Assembly: GCF_014262665.1 (NCBI RefSeq)
Contig: NZ_CP046883.1
Coordinates: 930,001-994,000, forward strand
Length of the DNA: 64,000 nt
Source: Corynebacterium anserum
GTDB taxonomy: Bacteria > Actinomycetota > Actinomycetes > Mycobacteriales > Mycobacteriaceae
Direction of reading: 5' to 3'
Shown: one piece after another, positions 37,532 through 46,971 of the stretch
Numbering within the stretch: the first letter of the stretch is position 1
How the letters are laid out: each line of letters starts with the position of its first letter
Program-made: the position numbers and the translations under genes
The notes under the pieces: model-generated
What the model saw: only the letters and a program-made list of their open reading frames with translations
What the model was told of the DNA's origin: nothing
Database searches by the model: none

Positions 37532-39285
37532 TCGTCTTTGATTTGACTTCTATGCGGTCAATCGGCCAGTTATTGCAGGGCGCAAACTTATCTTTGTTTG
37601 ATGTGGCCCGTGCGGCAAGAAATTTTGGGGTTTTTACCGGTTTGCCGTCATTATCTAATGCATTTACACAATATCAAAGTATTTTTAGTGGGCAAGTCGG
37701 TTCGGTAGAGAACGTTGTCTTGTCTTTGCAGGGTGACATCCAATGGTTACAAGAGATGTTCACGTCGCATATCACGGCTTTTGACCTTCAGGATAGGATT
37801 TCAGCTGGATCGTTCGACCGGATGAACTCTGTTGTCGAATTGCCCGATGTGCACGTGGATGTACCTATGCCCCCGAGGTTGTTTAAGCCGATCAGTAATC
37901 TTCTTTATGCAACTCCTGTTGCGGTGGTGGAAGCCAGCACTCCATTGGAGCCATTGATAACTATGTTTGAAGGTAATGATGGCGCTCCAATGCAAATGGC
38001 AGCCGAATGGTCTATGGTTGCTTCTGAGCTAATGGTATCCATGGAAGCTTTACAGACAGCGGCGTCCACCATTGCCGTCGCTGCTCAGGGTTATTCTTTT
38101 GATGCGGCTCGAGAAGCAATTACCGATGTAATTACACTGGGACGTACTGTCGCCACCAATGCCAAACTTATGGCAGATTCCATTGCAAAGTTCCCAGCCG
38201 TAAGAATTGCTAACTTGGCTGCATTGCGGAACATTCAAGCAACTACAGCCACGATTCAAAATCCGCTTGAAAAACAAGCGGTTCAACAAGCCGCAGTTGC
38301 AAACTTCGTCTCCAGTCAGCTCCAACCATCACTAGAGACTCTCAAACCGCCCGTAGCGAATTTTGGAATGCCGGTAATCGGACATACAGGCAACGGAATC
38401 CTCAACCTTTCTACTACATCTACAAGTTCGCAGCACACTGATGTCCATACACCCCACGGAGGGCTGCCGAGCCCAGCTTCGGCCGTTATCAATAACCTAG
38501 AAACGGGGACACACAATGCAATCCGGGACACCCCCGATCCCAGCGGTTCTGTCGCGCCAGCTTCAACAGCAGAAACGAAAGTGCCAAACCCGTCTCAGAG
38601 TGCTAGTCCAGTCAACGCAACGAATCTCACGAGTAATTCACACATCACAGCGCCAAATAGCCTGTCAGCGGGGAATCACGCCCCCGCTAACCCTGGAGTA
38701 CTCAGCCAACCACATGCGGGACAGACTCACACATCAGGGCTGGCAACCGTCAGATCGCTGTCCTCGGTTCGAGGTGGCGTCGGCCAAACAAGTACATCTC
38801 AAACTGCGGCGGCAAAAGGTCTGGGAAGGCGGCCAGTTATTCCTCTCCTACCCAGCGCAGGTCGGATAGCAAATGGATCCGTTCGCACCGGTCTCGCTTC
38901 TCCTCAAAACATTCACCCAATAGTTGGTGGTCGCGTGGGTGAAAATGGTTCGGTTAACGGGCGAATCAATAGCCTTCCTTCCGCAGGGAATAATCGAGGA
39001 ATAACAGGTAATGGCGGCAAGATAGGTGGCCTGAACACAGGGACCCACAGCTATGAATCCACAGCACAGACCCGACACCCAGCAATGGCGACCGGCGGGA
39101 CAGGTGGGAGCAGTAATGGAAGAGCCGCTTACAACGCAGGAAACTCAACACGTGCACGTATACGCGACGCCAAAACTCGAGCCGGGATTTTTGGGAGGGG
39201 CCAATGGGCTCCAGGAGTTAAAGACTACTTCACTCGTCAATTCCTTGGAGAGAAAAAGCGCACCGTGAAGCAAGTTATTAAGTAG
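37528..39285 (+). CDS. 585-residue helical protein with long Ser/Asn/Gly-rich tail, type VII substrate-like
   Basis: It starts at a GTG that overlaps the lipoprotein stop, with GGAGGGGGC upstream. Residues 1 to about 290 are mainly amphipathic helices rich in Ala, Val and Met (AAEWSMVASELMVSMEALQ, AAREAITDVITLGRTVATN), with no signal peptide or clear membrane segment. Residues about 290-535 are low-complexity (Ser, Thr, Asn, Gly, Pro, Ala). The end is short, basic and ordered (KDYFTRQFLGEKKRTVKQ). A helical N-terminal half followed by a disordered tail resembles ESX/type VII substrates such as EspB or PPE proteins. There is no WXG motif I can point to, so that link is inference. I do not recognise a family. 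Confidence 0.75.
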   Translation: MIVFDLTSMRSIGQLLQGANLSLFDVARAARNFGVFTGLPSLSNAFTQYQSIFSGQVGSVENVVLSLQGDIQWLQEMFTSHITAFDLQDRISAGSFDRMNSVVELPDVHVDVPMPPRLFKPISNLLYATPVAVVEASTPLEPLITMFEGNDGAPMQMAAEWSMVASELMVSMEALQTAASTIAVAAQGYSFDAAREAITDVITLGRTVATNAKLMADSIAKFPAVRIANLAALRNIQATTATIQNPLEKQAVQQAAVANFVSSQLQPSLETLKPPVANFGMPVIGHTGNGILNLSTTSTSSQHTDVHTPHGGLPSPASAVINNLETGTHNAIRDTPDPSGSVAPASTAETKVPNPSQSASPVNATNLTSNSHITAPNSLSAGNHAPANPGVLSQPHAGQTHTSGLATVRSLSSVRGGVGQTSTSQTAAAKGLGRRPVIPLLPSAGRIANGSVRTGLASPQNIHPIVGGRVGENGSVNGRINSLPSAGNNRGITGNGGKIGGLNTGTHSYESTAQTRHPAMATGGTGGSSNGRAAYNAGNSTRARIRDAKTRAGIFGRGQWAPGVKDYFTRQFLGEKKRTVKQVIK

Positions 39286-39350
39286 AAACAGCAAGGGTCT
39301 GTCGGCGCGCCTAACGCAACAGGAGTCACAGTTGTAACAAAATATTTGGC

Positions 39351-40535
39351 ATGATTTTCTCCCGCTCTGACCTTCCTGGCATCAACGGTGTCACACGTGA
39401 CCTCACCGGTCCCAAGGGCTATCACAAGGCCAAGCTCCATGAAGGTGACATTGCCGTCGTTGACGCACCGGACATGTCCCGTGCTTTTGCGCAACGCCTC
39501 ATCGACGCAAAAGTAGCTGCCGTGGTTAATCTGCAGCAATTCACTACAGGCAAGGTGCCAAACTTCGGGCCACAACTCCTGCTGGATCAGGGCACACTAC
39601 TAGTCGAAAACGCCGATGCCTCCGTAGGTAAAAAGGTGAAGAACGGCAAAAAAGGCCGCATCAACGAGGGCAAACTCTACTACGGAGACCGCTCCATCGG
39701 TGGTGGGGAGATCCTCGATATGGACACCGCCTCGGCGCGCTTCGAAGAAGCACGCGAAGCGCTAGGCGACCACATGGAGGCCCTCTCAGGGAACACTGCA
39801 GAATTCGTTCGCAGCGAAGCACCATTACTCATCGATGGTCTGGGAATCCCAGACATCGATGTAGACATGGAAGACCGTAAAGTCATGGTCATCTCCGAAG
39901 ACCCTCACCTCAAAAGCAAACTCAAAGAGTTGCGGTTCTTCTTACGGGAATACAACCCTGTAATCATCGCTGTCGACAAAGTTGTCGACGAACTTATCGA
40001 TGAAGGCCACCGCCCGGCCGTCATTGTCGGCGACCCAGAACTCATCTCCTCAGCAGGTCTACGTTCAGGCGCAACAGTTGTCCTTCCCGCTGAACCCGAC
40101 GGGCACGCCAAGGGACTGGAAAGGATTCAAGACCTCGGAGTGGGAGCAATGACCTTCCCCGCCGCATCTGACAACCCAACAGATCTGGCTCTGTTACTGG
40201 CCCAATACCACGGTGCATCCATGGTCGTACACCTTGGAGAAGCCATGGATCTGGATCACTTACTAAACGAGGCCTCGTCGGAAAACACGCCTTCTGCCTT
40301 GATGTCTCGTCTCCGGGTAGGGCCCAAACTTGTCGATTCTTCCGCAGTTGCCGAACTCTACCGTGTCTCCAAGTCCGGAGGCGGATGGATCTGGGCAATT
40401 CTCGGCATCCTCTTGGCACTCGCGGTCATCGTCTTCATTGCTGGGTTCAGTGGCGACGACAGCTTCGTACAGAACCTCATCAACTCCTGGAACAACTTAG
40501 CAATCAGTTTCCAAAACCTCTTCAAAGAAAACTAG
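39351..40535 (+). CDS. steA: Cell-separation protein SteA
   Basis: SteA works with SteB in C. glutamicum to control cell-wall hydrolysis at daughter-cell separation. The 394-residue protein begins with LPGINGVTRD, has a thiamine-pyrophosphokinase-like middle (VVDELIDEGHRPAVIVGDPE), and ends with one membrane helix at about residues 345-367 (IWAILGILLALAVIVFIAGF) and a short tail. The ATG at 39351 lacks a good ribosome binding site; TAACAAAATATTTGGC upstream is A+T-rich and may be promoter. steB follows after 12 bp, with GAGCTCGAACGC between. Confidence 0.93.
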   Translation: MIFSRSDLPGINGVTRDLTGPKGYHKAKLHEGDIAVVDAPDMSRAFAQRLIDAKVAAVVNLQQFTTGKVPNFGPQLLLDQGTLLVENADASVGKKVKNGKKGRINEGKLYYGDRSIGGGEILDMDTASARFEEAREALGDHMEALSGNTAEFVRSEAPLLIDGLGIPDIDVDMEDRKVMVISEDPHLKSKLKELRFFLREYNPVIIAVDKVVDELIDEGHRPAVIVGDPELISSAGLRSGATVVLPAEPDGHAKGLERIQDLGVGAMTFPAASDNPTDLALLLAQYHGASMVVHLGEAMDLDHLLNEASSENTPSALMSRLRVGPKLVDSSAVAELYRVSKSGGGWIWAILGILLALAVIVFIAGFSGDDSFVQNLINSWNNLAISFQNLFKEN

Positions 40536-40547
40536 GAGCTCGAACGC

Positions 40548-41456
40548 ATGAGTAGAGGATCCTCGGGAAAAGTCATCGCCGGCTTAGGGCTCGGCATTGC
40601 CCTGGGCACCGCTTTCGGCTTCTACGCCCTAGCCCCAAACGTTGAAGGCGGCCCGGCCGGTAGTAATTACCAGACAGAAAATCAGTTGCAAGCGGAACGC
40701 CATGCCCGTCAAGCAGCTGAAGGCAACAACGCTGTTTCCGACGCTGTACTCAGTGAAGTTTCCGGAGACATCGTAAAAAATGAACTAAAGAGCCTCAGCG
40801 TCGTTATTTTCACCACGCCCGACGCCAACGCTGATTTCGTCAGAGATATCCAATCTTTGATCAAAGCCGCTGGTGGAAACTTGTCCGGTACAGTCCAGTT
40901 AACGGAAAAGGTCCTGAATACCGACAGCGGGGATCAGGTGAAGTCTTTGGCAGCGAATTCCCTACCAACGGGCGTGAAGCTCGATGAAGAAAACCGAACT
41001 CCCGGGATGCACGCCGGGCAACTTATCGGTGGTGCCCTCCACACAGGAGATAAGGAAGTTGCTGATTCGGACCGCGCTGTCGCGTTAGGTGCACTGGAGA
41101 ATGCTGACCTGCTTGCCTATCAAGGAAAGCCACCGGCAGCGGCTGATCTAGCGCTCATCGTGTCAGGTTCCGAGGATAACGATTACGCCACGTCCTTTCT
41201 GGCGGACTTTGCCAAAGGACTAGATTCCAAAATGGCTGGGGTAGTGGTTGCAGGTGACTACGAGTCTGCCGAGCAAAACGGTGCAGTGGCTAAAATCCGT
41301 GACAACCACGACGCAGCGGGGAACCTCTCTACCGTCGATAATGTTGACACCGAAGCTGGGCGTATCACTGTGATACGTGCATTGCGTGAACAGAAGGATG
41401 ACAGAGCTGGACATTATGGCTCGGCCTCCAACGCCACAAAAGAGACTGTTGAGTAA
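40548..41456 (+). CDS. steB: SteB / MctB-family envelope protein
   Basis: The 302-residue protein has an N-terminal membrane anchor (residues 7-28, GKVIAGLGLGIALGTAFGFY) followed by a secreted domain (LSVVIFTTPDANADFVRDIQ, GMHAGQLIGGAL). In mycobacteria the counterpart Rv1698 (MctB) was linked to copper; in C. glutamicum the SteA-SteB pair controls cell separation by activating the RipA hydrolase. The coiled segment after the anchor (ENQLQAERHARQAAE) fits interaction with SteA or RipA. Its stop lies within the predicted pyrG promoter. Start at the ATG at 40548. Confidence 0.9.
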   Translation: MSRGSSGKVIAGLGLGIALGTAFGFYALAPNVEGGPAGSNYQTENQLQAERHARQAAEGNNAVSDAVLSEVSGDIVKNELKSLSVVIFTTPDANADFVRDIQSLIKAAGGNLSGTVQLTEKVLNTDSGDQVKSLAANSLPTGVKLDEENRTPGMHAGQLIGGALHTGDKEVADSDRAVALGALENADLLAYQGKPPAAADLALIVSGSEDNDYATSFLADFAKGLDSKMAGVVVAGDYESAEQNGAVAKIRDNHDAAGNLSTVDNVDTEAGRITVIRALREQKDDRAGHYGSASNATKETVE

Positions 41457-41476
41457 TACCAAACCTGTGTTATCCT
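41449..41476 (+). promoter_or_regulatory. Candidate pyrG promoter overlapping the steB stop
   Basis: TTGAGT (41449-41454) and TATCCT (41471-41476) are 16 bases apart. Transcription would start near 41483-41485, exactly at the foot of the following hairpin. The hexamers match the sigma-A consensus reasonably (TTGACA/TATAAT). Confidence 0.5.
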
Positions 41477-41482
41477 GAAGCT

Positions 41483-41510
41483 CCGTAGGTAATCCACCTG
41501 CGGGGTCTTT
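41483..41510 (+). terminator. Intrinsic terminator in the steB-pyrG gap (possible pyrG attenuator)
   Basis: CCGTAGGT pairs with ACCTGCGG (one T-G pair) around AATCC, then GGTCTTTTTG. It is a compact intrinsic terminator 26 bases after the steB stop. It would end the steA-steB message. If the promoter at 41449-41476 is real, it would also stop pyrG transcripts right after they begin. Confidence 0.75.
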
Positions 41511-41580
41511 TTGTTGCAGAATAAAATAGCTGCGTCATCAGCTGTTCTGGCACGGCCCCGCCCTTCGTTGGGAGAGCATT

Positions 41581-43251
41581 TTGTCCGGCAACCGTGCAGC
41601 GCACAGCACCAAGTTCATTTTCATCACCGGTGGTGTGGCATCTTCTCTAGGCAAGGGGCTTACTGCCGCGAGTCTGGGTCAGTTATTATCCGCCCGTGGT
41701 TTACGCGTCACCATGCAGAAATTGGATCCATATCTCAATGTGGATCCCGGAACCATGAATCCATTTGAACACGGTGAGGTATTTGTCACCGAGGATGGGG
41801 CAGAAACTGACCTCGACCTCGGTCACTACGAACGTTTCTTGGATCGTAACCTTTCCGCCGCGGGGAACGTCACCACTGGCAAGGTGTACTCCAATGTCAT
41901 CGCTAAAGAACGTCGCGGGGAATTTCTCGGCAAAACAGTTCAGGTGATTCCGCACATCACCGATGAGATTAAGAACTCGGTTCTTGCGATGGCCCAGCCA
42001 GACGACGACGGTGTAGTTCCGGATGTGGTCATCTCTGAGGTTGGCGGCACCGTTGGCGATATTGAATCTCAACCATTTCTTGAAGCCGCACGTCAGGTAA
42101 GGCAAGAGATTGGACGTGACAATATTGTGTTCATACACGTCTCTCTGGTTCCTTATCTTGCACCGTCTGGCGAGTTAAAAACCAAGCCCACACAGCATTC
42201 CGTTGCAGCGTTGCGCAGCATCGGTATTGTGCCGGATGCTTTAGTGTTGCGTGCAGACCGTGATGTTCCACAGGCCATGAAGGACAAAATTGCTCTCATG
42301 TGCGATGTGGATATAGAGGCGGTAGTTGCTTGTCCAGATGCTCCCTCCATCTATGACATCCCCAAGGTTCTGTACTCGCAGCATCTTGATACCTATGTCA
42401 TACGACGATTGAATCTTCCATTTCGGGATGTTGATTGGTCAACCTGGGGACGGCTGCTGGACTCCGTCCATAACCCAGGTGGTGAGGTGAAAATCGGCAT
42501 TGTCGGGAAGTACATCGATCTGCCCGATGCGTATTTATCAGTTGCAGAGGCGGTACGTGCCGCTGGTTTCGGACGTAATATTAAGGCCACTGTCACATGG
42601 ATAGCGTCAGATGACTGCGAAACCAAGGAGGGTGTGAAGAAAGCACTGGAGGGGCTCGATGGCATTGTTGTACCGGGAGGTTTCGGAATTCGCGGCATTG
42701 AGGGCAAGATCGGTGCTATCTCTTATGCACGCGAAAACAAACTGCCTCTGTTGGGTATTTGCCTAGGCTTACAGTGCGCTGTGATTGAAGCTGCTCGAGT
42801 AGCGGGTTTGGAAGATGCATCGTCTACTGAGTTTGATCCCGATGCTACGACGCCAGTGATTTCCACGATGGAGGAGCAAATGGCTGCTGTTTCCGGTGAT
42901 GCTGATCTGGGTGGCACCATGCGTCTGGGTTCGTATCCCGCGACGCTTGAGAAAGGTTCGGTTGTCGCTGGTTTATACGGCCGAACTGATATCGCTGAGC
43001 GGCATCGCCACCGATATGAAGTCAACAACACGTATCGGGAGCGCATTACAGATGGTTCGGGGCTGCAGTTTTCTGGTACGTCACCTGATGGGCAACTGGT
43101 GGAGTTTGTGGAGTATCCACAAGAACAGCATCCATTCTTTGTGGCTACCCAGGCTCACCCGGAGTATAAATCGCGTCCGACTCGTCCTCATCCGTTGTTC
43201 CAAGGGCTTATCGACGCAGCGATGAATCACAAGGGTATTGATATTTCCTGA
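41581..43251 (+). CDS. pyrG: CTP synthase
   Basis: PyrG aminates UTP to CTP with ATP and glutamine. The 556-residue protein starts at a TTG (41581) after GGGAGA and reads [20 protein letters not shown]. The synthase domain has the P-loop [10 protein letters not shown] and the conserved [11 protein letters not shown]. The C-terminal class I amidotransferase domain has the cysteine in [12 protein letters not shown] and the partner histidine and glutamate in QAHPEY. Length is normal with a slightly longer N-terminus. The start choice is secure because no ATG lies nearby and the P-loop is only about 13 residues in. Confidence 0.98.
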   Translation: MSGNRAAHSTKFIFITGGVASSLGKGLTAASLGQLLSARGLRVTMQKLDPYLNVDPGTMNPFEHGEVFVTEDGAETDLDLGHYERFLDRNLSAAGNVTTGKVYSNVIAKERRGEFLGKTVQVIPHITDEIKNSVLAMAQPDDDGVVPDVVISEVGGTVGDIESQPFLEAARQVRQEIGRDNIVFIHVSLVPYLAPSGELKTKPTQHSVAALRSIGIVPDALVLRADRDVPQAMKDKIALMCDVDIEAVVACPDAPSIYDIPKVLYSQHLDTYVIRRLNLPFRDVDWSTWGRLLDSVHNPGGEVKIGIVGKYIDLPDAYLSVAEAVRAAGFGRNIKATVTWIASDDCETKEGVKKALEGLDGIVVPGGFGIRGIEGKIGAISYARENKLPLLGICLGLQCAVIEAARVAGLEDASSTEFDPDATTPVISTMEEQMAAVSGDADLGGTMRLGSYPATLEKGSVVAGLYGRTDIAERHRHRYEVNNTYRERITDGSGLQFSGTSPDGQLVEFVEYPQEQHPFFVATQAHPEYKSRPTRPHPLFQGLIDAAMNHKGIDIS

Positions 43252-43307
43252 GCTCTGAATTGCTGAGTGGTTCTCACAGCTAACAAGAGGAACAGCAATC
43301 GTGGGGA

Positions 43308-43337
43308 GATCCCCTGAGCTGAGAATCTCAGGAGATC
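43308..43337 (+). repeat. Hairpin between pyrG and the NUDIX gene
   Basis: GATC-C-CCTGAG pairs with CTCAGG-A-GATC around an 8-base loop (one mismatch), 57 bases after the pyrG stop. TTTTG follows only 14 bases later, so it may be a weak pyrG terminator or mark the 5' side of the NUDIX promoter. Confidence 0.45.
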
Positions 43338-43381
43338 GAAGCTCGAGGAGTTTTGTCTCAGGTCAGACTAAGCTCGACGCT

Positions 43382-44038
43382 ATGACTTCAGGCGAGAATC
43401 CGTACACCGTAGAAGACAGTGAACTGTTGTTGGATTGTCCAATCCTGGCTGTTCGGCGGGATACCATCAACACATCAACGGGCCCGGCTAAGCGTGAAAT
43501 CTTGGAGCATTTCAGTTCGGTAGCTGTGGCGGCACTTCGAGACGGCAAACTATTGATGATTCGTCAATACCGCCATGGGGTGGGGCGTTATTTATGGGAG
43601 ATTCCCGCTGGCTTGCTCGATATGGCGGGGGAGCACCCATTGCGTGCCGCTCAACGTGAACTTGCTGAGGAGGGAGGTTTCGCTGCTGCTCGCTGGCATC
43701 TTCTTGGTGATGTAGTGACATCTCCAGGGTTTGCTGAGGAAATGTGTCGCATATACAAGGCGGAGGAACTTAGTGAAGACCTTTCCACTTTTGATATTCC
43801 GGTGCCTGAAGGGGAAGAGGCGGACATTGACAAAGAATGGGTTGAACTTTCCCAAGCCATTGAATGGGTAAAAAATGGGACTGTAGATAACGCCATTGCA
43901 GTTGCGGCAATTTTGCATTTGGCGGTGGGGACGGAACGTTGTGTGGATGAAGGGTACAACTATCATTCGTCATTAGCGGAGCGTCGGGCGCCCAAGGCCA
44001 ATCCCGGTGATGATATGAAGCTGATTGTGGAGTGTTAA
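43382..44038 (+). CDS. NUDIX hydrolase, ADP-ribose pyrophosphatase type
   Basis: The 218-residue protein contains the NUDIX box between about residues 84 and 104 (starting GLLDMAGE and ending RELAEEGG) and flanking elements typical of ADP-ribose pyrophosphatases (RQYRHGVGRYLWEIPAGLLD, TSPGFAEEMCRIY). The homologue at this position in M. tuberculosis, Rv1700, hydrolyses ADP-ribose. The ATG at 43382 gives the family length. A TAAGCT hexamer seven bases upstream and the absence of a Shine-Dalgarno sequence suggest a leaderless message. A longer form from the GTG at 43301 has AGAGGA upstream and cannot be excluded. Confidence 0.88.
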   Translation: MTSGENPYTVEDSELLLDCPILAVRRDTINTSTGPAKREILEHFSSVAVAALRDGKLLMIRQYRHGVGRYLWEIPAGLLDMAGEHPLRAAQRELAEEGGFAAARWHLLGDVVTSPGFAEEMCRIYKAEELSEDLSTFDIPVPEGEEADIDKEWVELSQAIEWVKNGTVDNAIAVAAILHLAVGTERCVDEGYNYHSSLAERRAPKANPGDDMKLIVEC

Positions 44039-44042
44039 ACGC

Positions 44043-45002
44043 GTGGTAGTTCAGTCTCGCCCTCGTAAAGGCACGCAGTATCGCTCGGATCTAGAAGGGA
44101 CGCAGAGTCATTCCGATAATGAAAGGCTTGTGCAACGCTGGTTGCGCCATCTGAGAACAGAGCGGGATCTTTCGCCGCATACCTTGAGCAATTATCGCCG
44201 AGATGTGGAGAAATATACTCAATGGTTAGGAAGTAAGTCGCTGAAGGAGGTGGAGACTTCCGAGATTGAGGATTACCTCATTCATCTTCGCAGAGACAAG
44301 AATATGGCCGCGAGTTCCACAGCACGCATGCTTGCAAGTATCAGGGGACTTCACAGTTTCGGTGTTCAGGAGCGCTTACTCGACGCGGACGTGGCGGCAA
44401 GCGTCCCTGTACCAGCGCAGGGGGTCAGTATTCCTAAAGCCTTAACTGTCGACGAGGTTGTGCGATTGATCGAGGCTTGCCCGTGTGACGATTCGGCTAC
44501 TGCTTTGCAGCTGCGGGATCGAACCTTGGTAGAAACCCTATACTCAACGGGCGCTCGTATCAGTGAGCTTTTAGAACTGGATGTCGACGATATAGACGTG
44601 AAGAATCAGCTTATTGTGGTTCGCGGCAAAGGAGGAAAAGAGCGAATTGTTCCGCTGGGCTTGCCAGCGATAGACGCTCTTCAACATTACCTTGTACGCG
44701 GCAGACCATCCTTGAATAAGAAGGGGAGTCCAGCCTTATTCCTTAACCGGAATGGAGCGCGGATGGGCCGACAAAGTGGTTTCAAAGTAGTGTCTGGAGC
44801 AGCTGAGCGCGCAGGTCTAGGGCACGTCTCGCCACACAGTTTGCGGCATAGTTTCGCAACCCACCTTCTTGAAGGTGGGGCTGACGTGCGGGTTGTTCAG
44901 GAACTATTGGGGCATGCGAGTGTTGCGACGACGCAGATCTATACGAAGGTGACACCGGAACACCTCCGCGAGATGTGGCAGACCAGCCATCCGCGTGTGT
45001 AA
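44043..45002 (+). CDS. xerD: Tyrosine recombinase XerD
   Basis: XerD resolves chromosome dimers at dif with XerC. The 319-residue protein has the N-terminal SAM-like core-binding domain (LVQRWLRHLRTERDLSPHTL) and the catalytic domain with the Arg in STGARISELLEL, HSLRHSFATHLL, LLGHASVATTQ and the Tyr in QIYTKVTPEHL. It begins at the GTG at 44043, four bases after the NUDIX stop; an earlier in-frame TTG (44025) lies inside that gene. The adjacency to parA and scpAB is the conserved chromosome-maintenance block. Confidence 0.95.
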   Translation: MVVQSRPRKGTQYRSDLEGTQSHSDNERLVQRWLRHLRTERDLSPHTLSNYRRDVEKYTQWLGSKSLKEVETSEIEDYLIHLRRDKNMAASSTARMLASIRGLHSFGVQERLLDADVAASVPVPAQGVSIPKALTVDEVVRLIEACPCDDSATALQLRDRTLVETLYSTGARISELLELDVDDIDVKNQLIVVRGKGGKERIVPLGLPAIDALQHYLVRGRPSLNKKGSPALFLNRNGARMGRQSGFKVVSGAAERAGLGHVSPHSLRHSFATHLLEGGADVRVVQELLGHASVATTQIYTKVTPEHLREMWQTSHPRV

Positions 45003-45157
45003 TAGAGCTAGACCATGTGTTCTCCGTCGATAGCTATATGCCTGGGCGCGAGGGCTGCTAATCTGGAACGTGTAATTTAGCTGCAGCGTCGCTGTCCTAG
45101 GTGATGGCACTGTGTGACCTGCTTGTTAGATCTTAAGACAAGGGAAAGGGCTTGACT

Positions 45158-46039
45158 GTGTCCGGATCAGACGCGTTGTTCGAAAAGCCCGAGCAGAAGA
45201 TCGGCCTAACGGGTCGTGAACTGCGCGAGCTTCCAGAACCGCAGCCGTTGGACTCCCACGGACCCGCGACGATCATCTCGATGTGCAACCAGAAAGGTGG
45301 CGTAGGGAAAACAACGTCAACCATTAATCTGGGAGCATCCCTTGCGGCATTTGGCCGTAAAGTTTTGCTCGTTGATCTCGACCCTCAGGGAGCGCTGTCG
45401 GCTGGGCTCGGCATTAGCCACGACGAGCTAGACATCACCGTCTACAACCTCCTTGTAGATGGCTCCACGTCTATTCTCGATGCCCTGCACGCCTCCCCAG
45501 TGGAAAATCTCGATGTCGTACCCGCTAATATCGATCTCTCTGCCGCTGAAATCCAGTTAGTGAATGAGGTAGGACGCGAGCAGGCACTTGCCAGGGCACT
45601 GCGGCCGGTGATGAAAGACTATGACGTCATCATCATCGATTGTCAGCCGTCCCTCGGATTGCTTACCGTGAACGCCTTGAGCTGTTCAGATTCGGTCATC
45701 ATCCCTGTCGAGTCTGAGTACTTCTCCCTACGCGGTTTGGCTCTTTTGATGGATACGGTGGACAAAGTTCGGGATCGTTTGAATTTCCGACTCGAAGTTC
45801 TCGGCATTTTAGTTACTATGTTTGACCGGCGAACCATTCATTCAAGGGAGGTCATGGAGCGTCTCGTGGAGGCATTCGGGGATAAGGTTTTTGACTCCGT
45901 CATCACGCGGACGGTTCGTTTCCCCGAGACCTCTGTAGCCGGCGAACCGATTAATACCTGGGCACCGACATCTTCAGGAGCTATCCAATATGAAAACCTG
46001 GCCAAGGAAGTCATCGAACGCATTGCCTCATTACCGTGA
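45158..46039 (+). CDS. ParA/Soj-like ATPase
   Basis: The 293-residue protein has the deviant Walker A motif KGGVGKTTS near residue 50, preceded by a 40-residue N-terminal segment, and the Walker A' region YDVIIIDCQPSLGLL. It belongs to the Soj/ParA group, but it is the second, non-origin-linked copy found next to scpAB in actinobacteria (position of Rv1708). No parB follows. The GTG at 45158 is seven bases after AAAGGG; the TTG at 45152 is too close to it. The 155-bp upstream region contains TAATTT and TAATCT hexamers that could serve as promoters. It overlaps scpA by GTGA. Confidence 0.92.
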   Translation: MSGSDALFEKPEQKIGLTGRELRELPEPQPLDSHGPATIISMCNQKGGVGKTTSTINLGASLAAFGRKVLLVDLDPQGALSAGLGISHDELDITVYNLLVDGSTSILDALHASPVENLDVVPANIDLSAAEIQLVNEVGREQALARALRPVMKDYDVIIIDCQPSLGLLTVNALSCSDSVIIPVESEYFSLRGLALLMDTVDKVRDRLNFRLEVLGILVTMFDRRTIHSREVMERLVEAFGDKVFDSVITRTVRFPETSVAGEPINTWAPTSSGAIQYENLAKEVIERIASLP

Positions 46040-46878
46040 CACGTAGCCACAAAACCCCCGGAACCCAGCCCCAAGAGGACCCATATCAGCCGGAAATAAC
46101 GGGTTTTCGCGTCGCTCTGGCTAACTTCGATGGGCCGTTCGATCTGCTTCTCCAACTTATTCACTCGCGCAAAATGGACATCACGGAAGTTGCTCTCGCT
46201 ACCGTTACCGATGAATTCATTGCGTACACCAAGGGATTATCCAGTTCAGCGGAGGATTTGGATGAAGTCACGGAGTTCCTCGTTGTTGCCTCGACCTTGT
46301 TAGATCTCAAAGCGGCACGGCTCGTGCCTCGTGGGGAAGTAGAAGACGAAGAAGATCTTGCGCTGCTAGAACAACGGGATCTCTTGTTTGCGCGGCTGCT
46401 TCAATACAAGGCATACAAGGCAGTTGCTGACGTCTTTGCCGAGTGGCAGCGAGCTGCGGCTCGGCGCTATCCAGCAGAATTAACCCTCGAGGAACATCAC
46501 GCAAATCTCTTACCTCCCGTGAGGGTAGGGCACACTCCGGATAGCTTCGCTGAAATAGCTGCTGCTGTTTTTAGGCCACGCCCCTCTGGGGTGGATACGG
46601 GTCATATCCACACCGTGCCAGTCTCCGTGCCGGAGCAAGCAGGCCATATTCTCAGCACCCTAAAAATAGCTGGGAAAAACCACTGGGTGAGTTTTCACAG
46701 CCTCATCGCCGATTGCGAGATTTCCATGACCGTGGTCGGGCGGTTCCTTGCGCTGCTTGAGTTGTATAAGGCTCGGGCTATCGGCATCGAACAGCCCGAG
46801 CCATTGGAAGAAATGAACATAGCGTGGACTGGACTTGATGTGGATCCGGCCGTTGTAGCCGCCTCAAATTGGAGCTAA
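46036..46878 (+). CDS. scpA: Segregation and condensation protein A
   Basis: ScpA is the kleisin of the bacterial SMC complex and bridges the SMC heads with ScpB. The 280-residue protein has the N-terminal FRVALANFDGPFDLLLQLI, the helical middle (YKAYKAVADVFAEWQ) and the winged-helix C-terminus (SLIADCEISMTVVGRFLALLELYKARAI). It starts at a GTG overlapping the parA-like stop (GTGA). The 93-bp gap before scpB contains AATAGGAGAAG just ahead of the scpB start. Confidence 0.95.
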   Translation: MTRSHKTPGTQPQEDPYQPEITGFRVALANFDGPFDLLLQLIHSRKMDITEVALATVTDEFIAYTKGLSSSAEDLDEVTEFLVVASTLLDLKAARLVPRGEVEDEEDLALLEQRDLLFARLLQYKAYKAVADVFAEWQRAAARRYPAELTLEEHHANLLPPVRVGHTPDSFAEIAAAVFRPRPSGVDTGHIHTVPVSVPEQAGHILSTLKIAGKNHWVSFHSLIADCEISMTVVGRFLALLELYKARAIGIEQPEPLEEMNIAWTGLDVDPAVVAASNWS

Positions 46879-46971
46879 TTGCGGAATCACCGCTGGCACG
46901 TTTTATCTTAGAATGCTCAAGAATAAAGCGTGTTTTTCCAGATGGTTCAAGCAAAATAGGAGAAGACAGAC

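Noticed and set aside
44025..44042. xerD starting at TTG 44025
   Set aside because: It would begin inside the NUDIX gene and adds six residues with no family counterpart. The GTG at 44043 directly follows the NUDIX stop.
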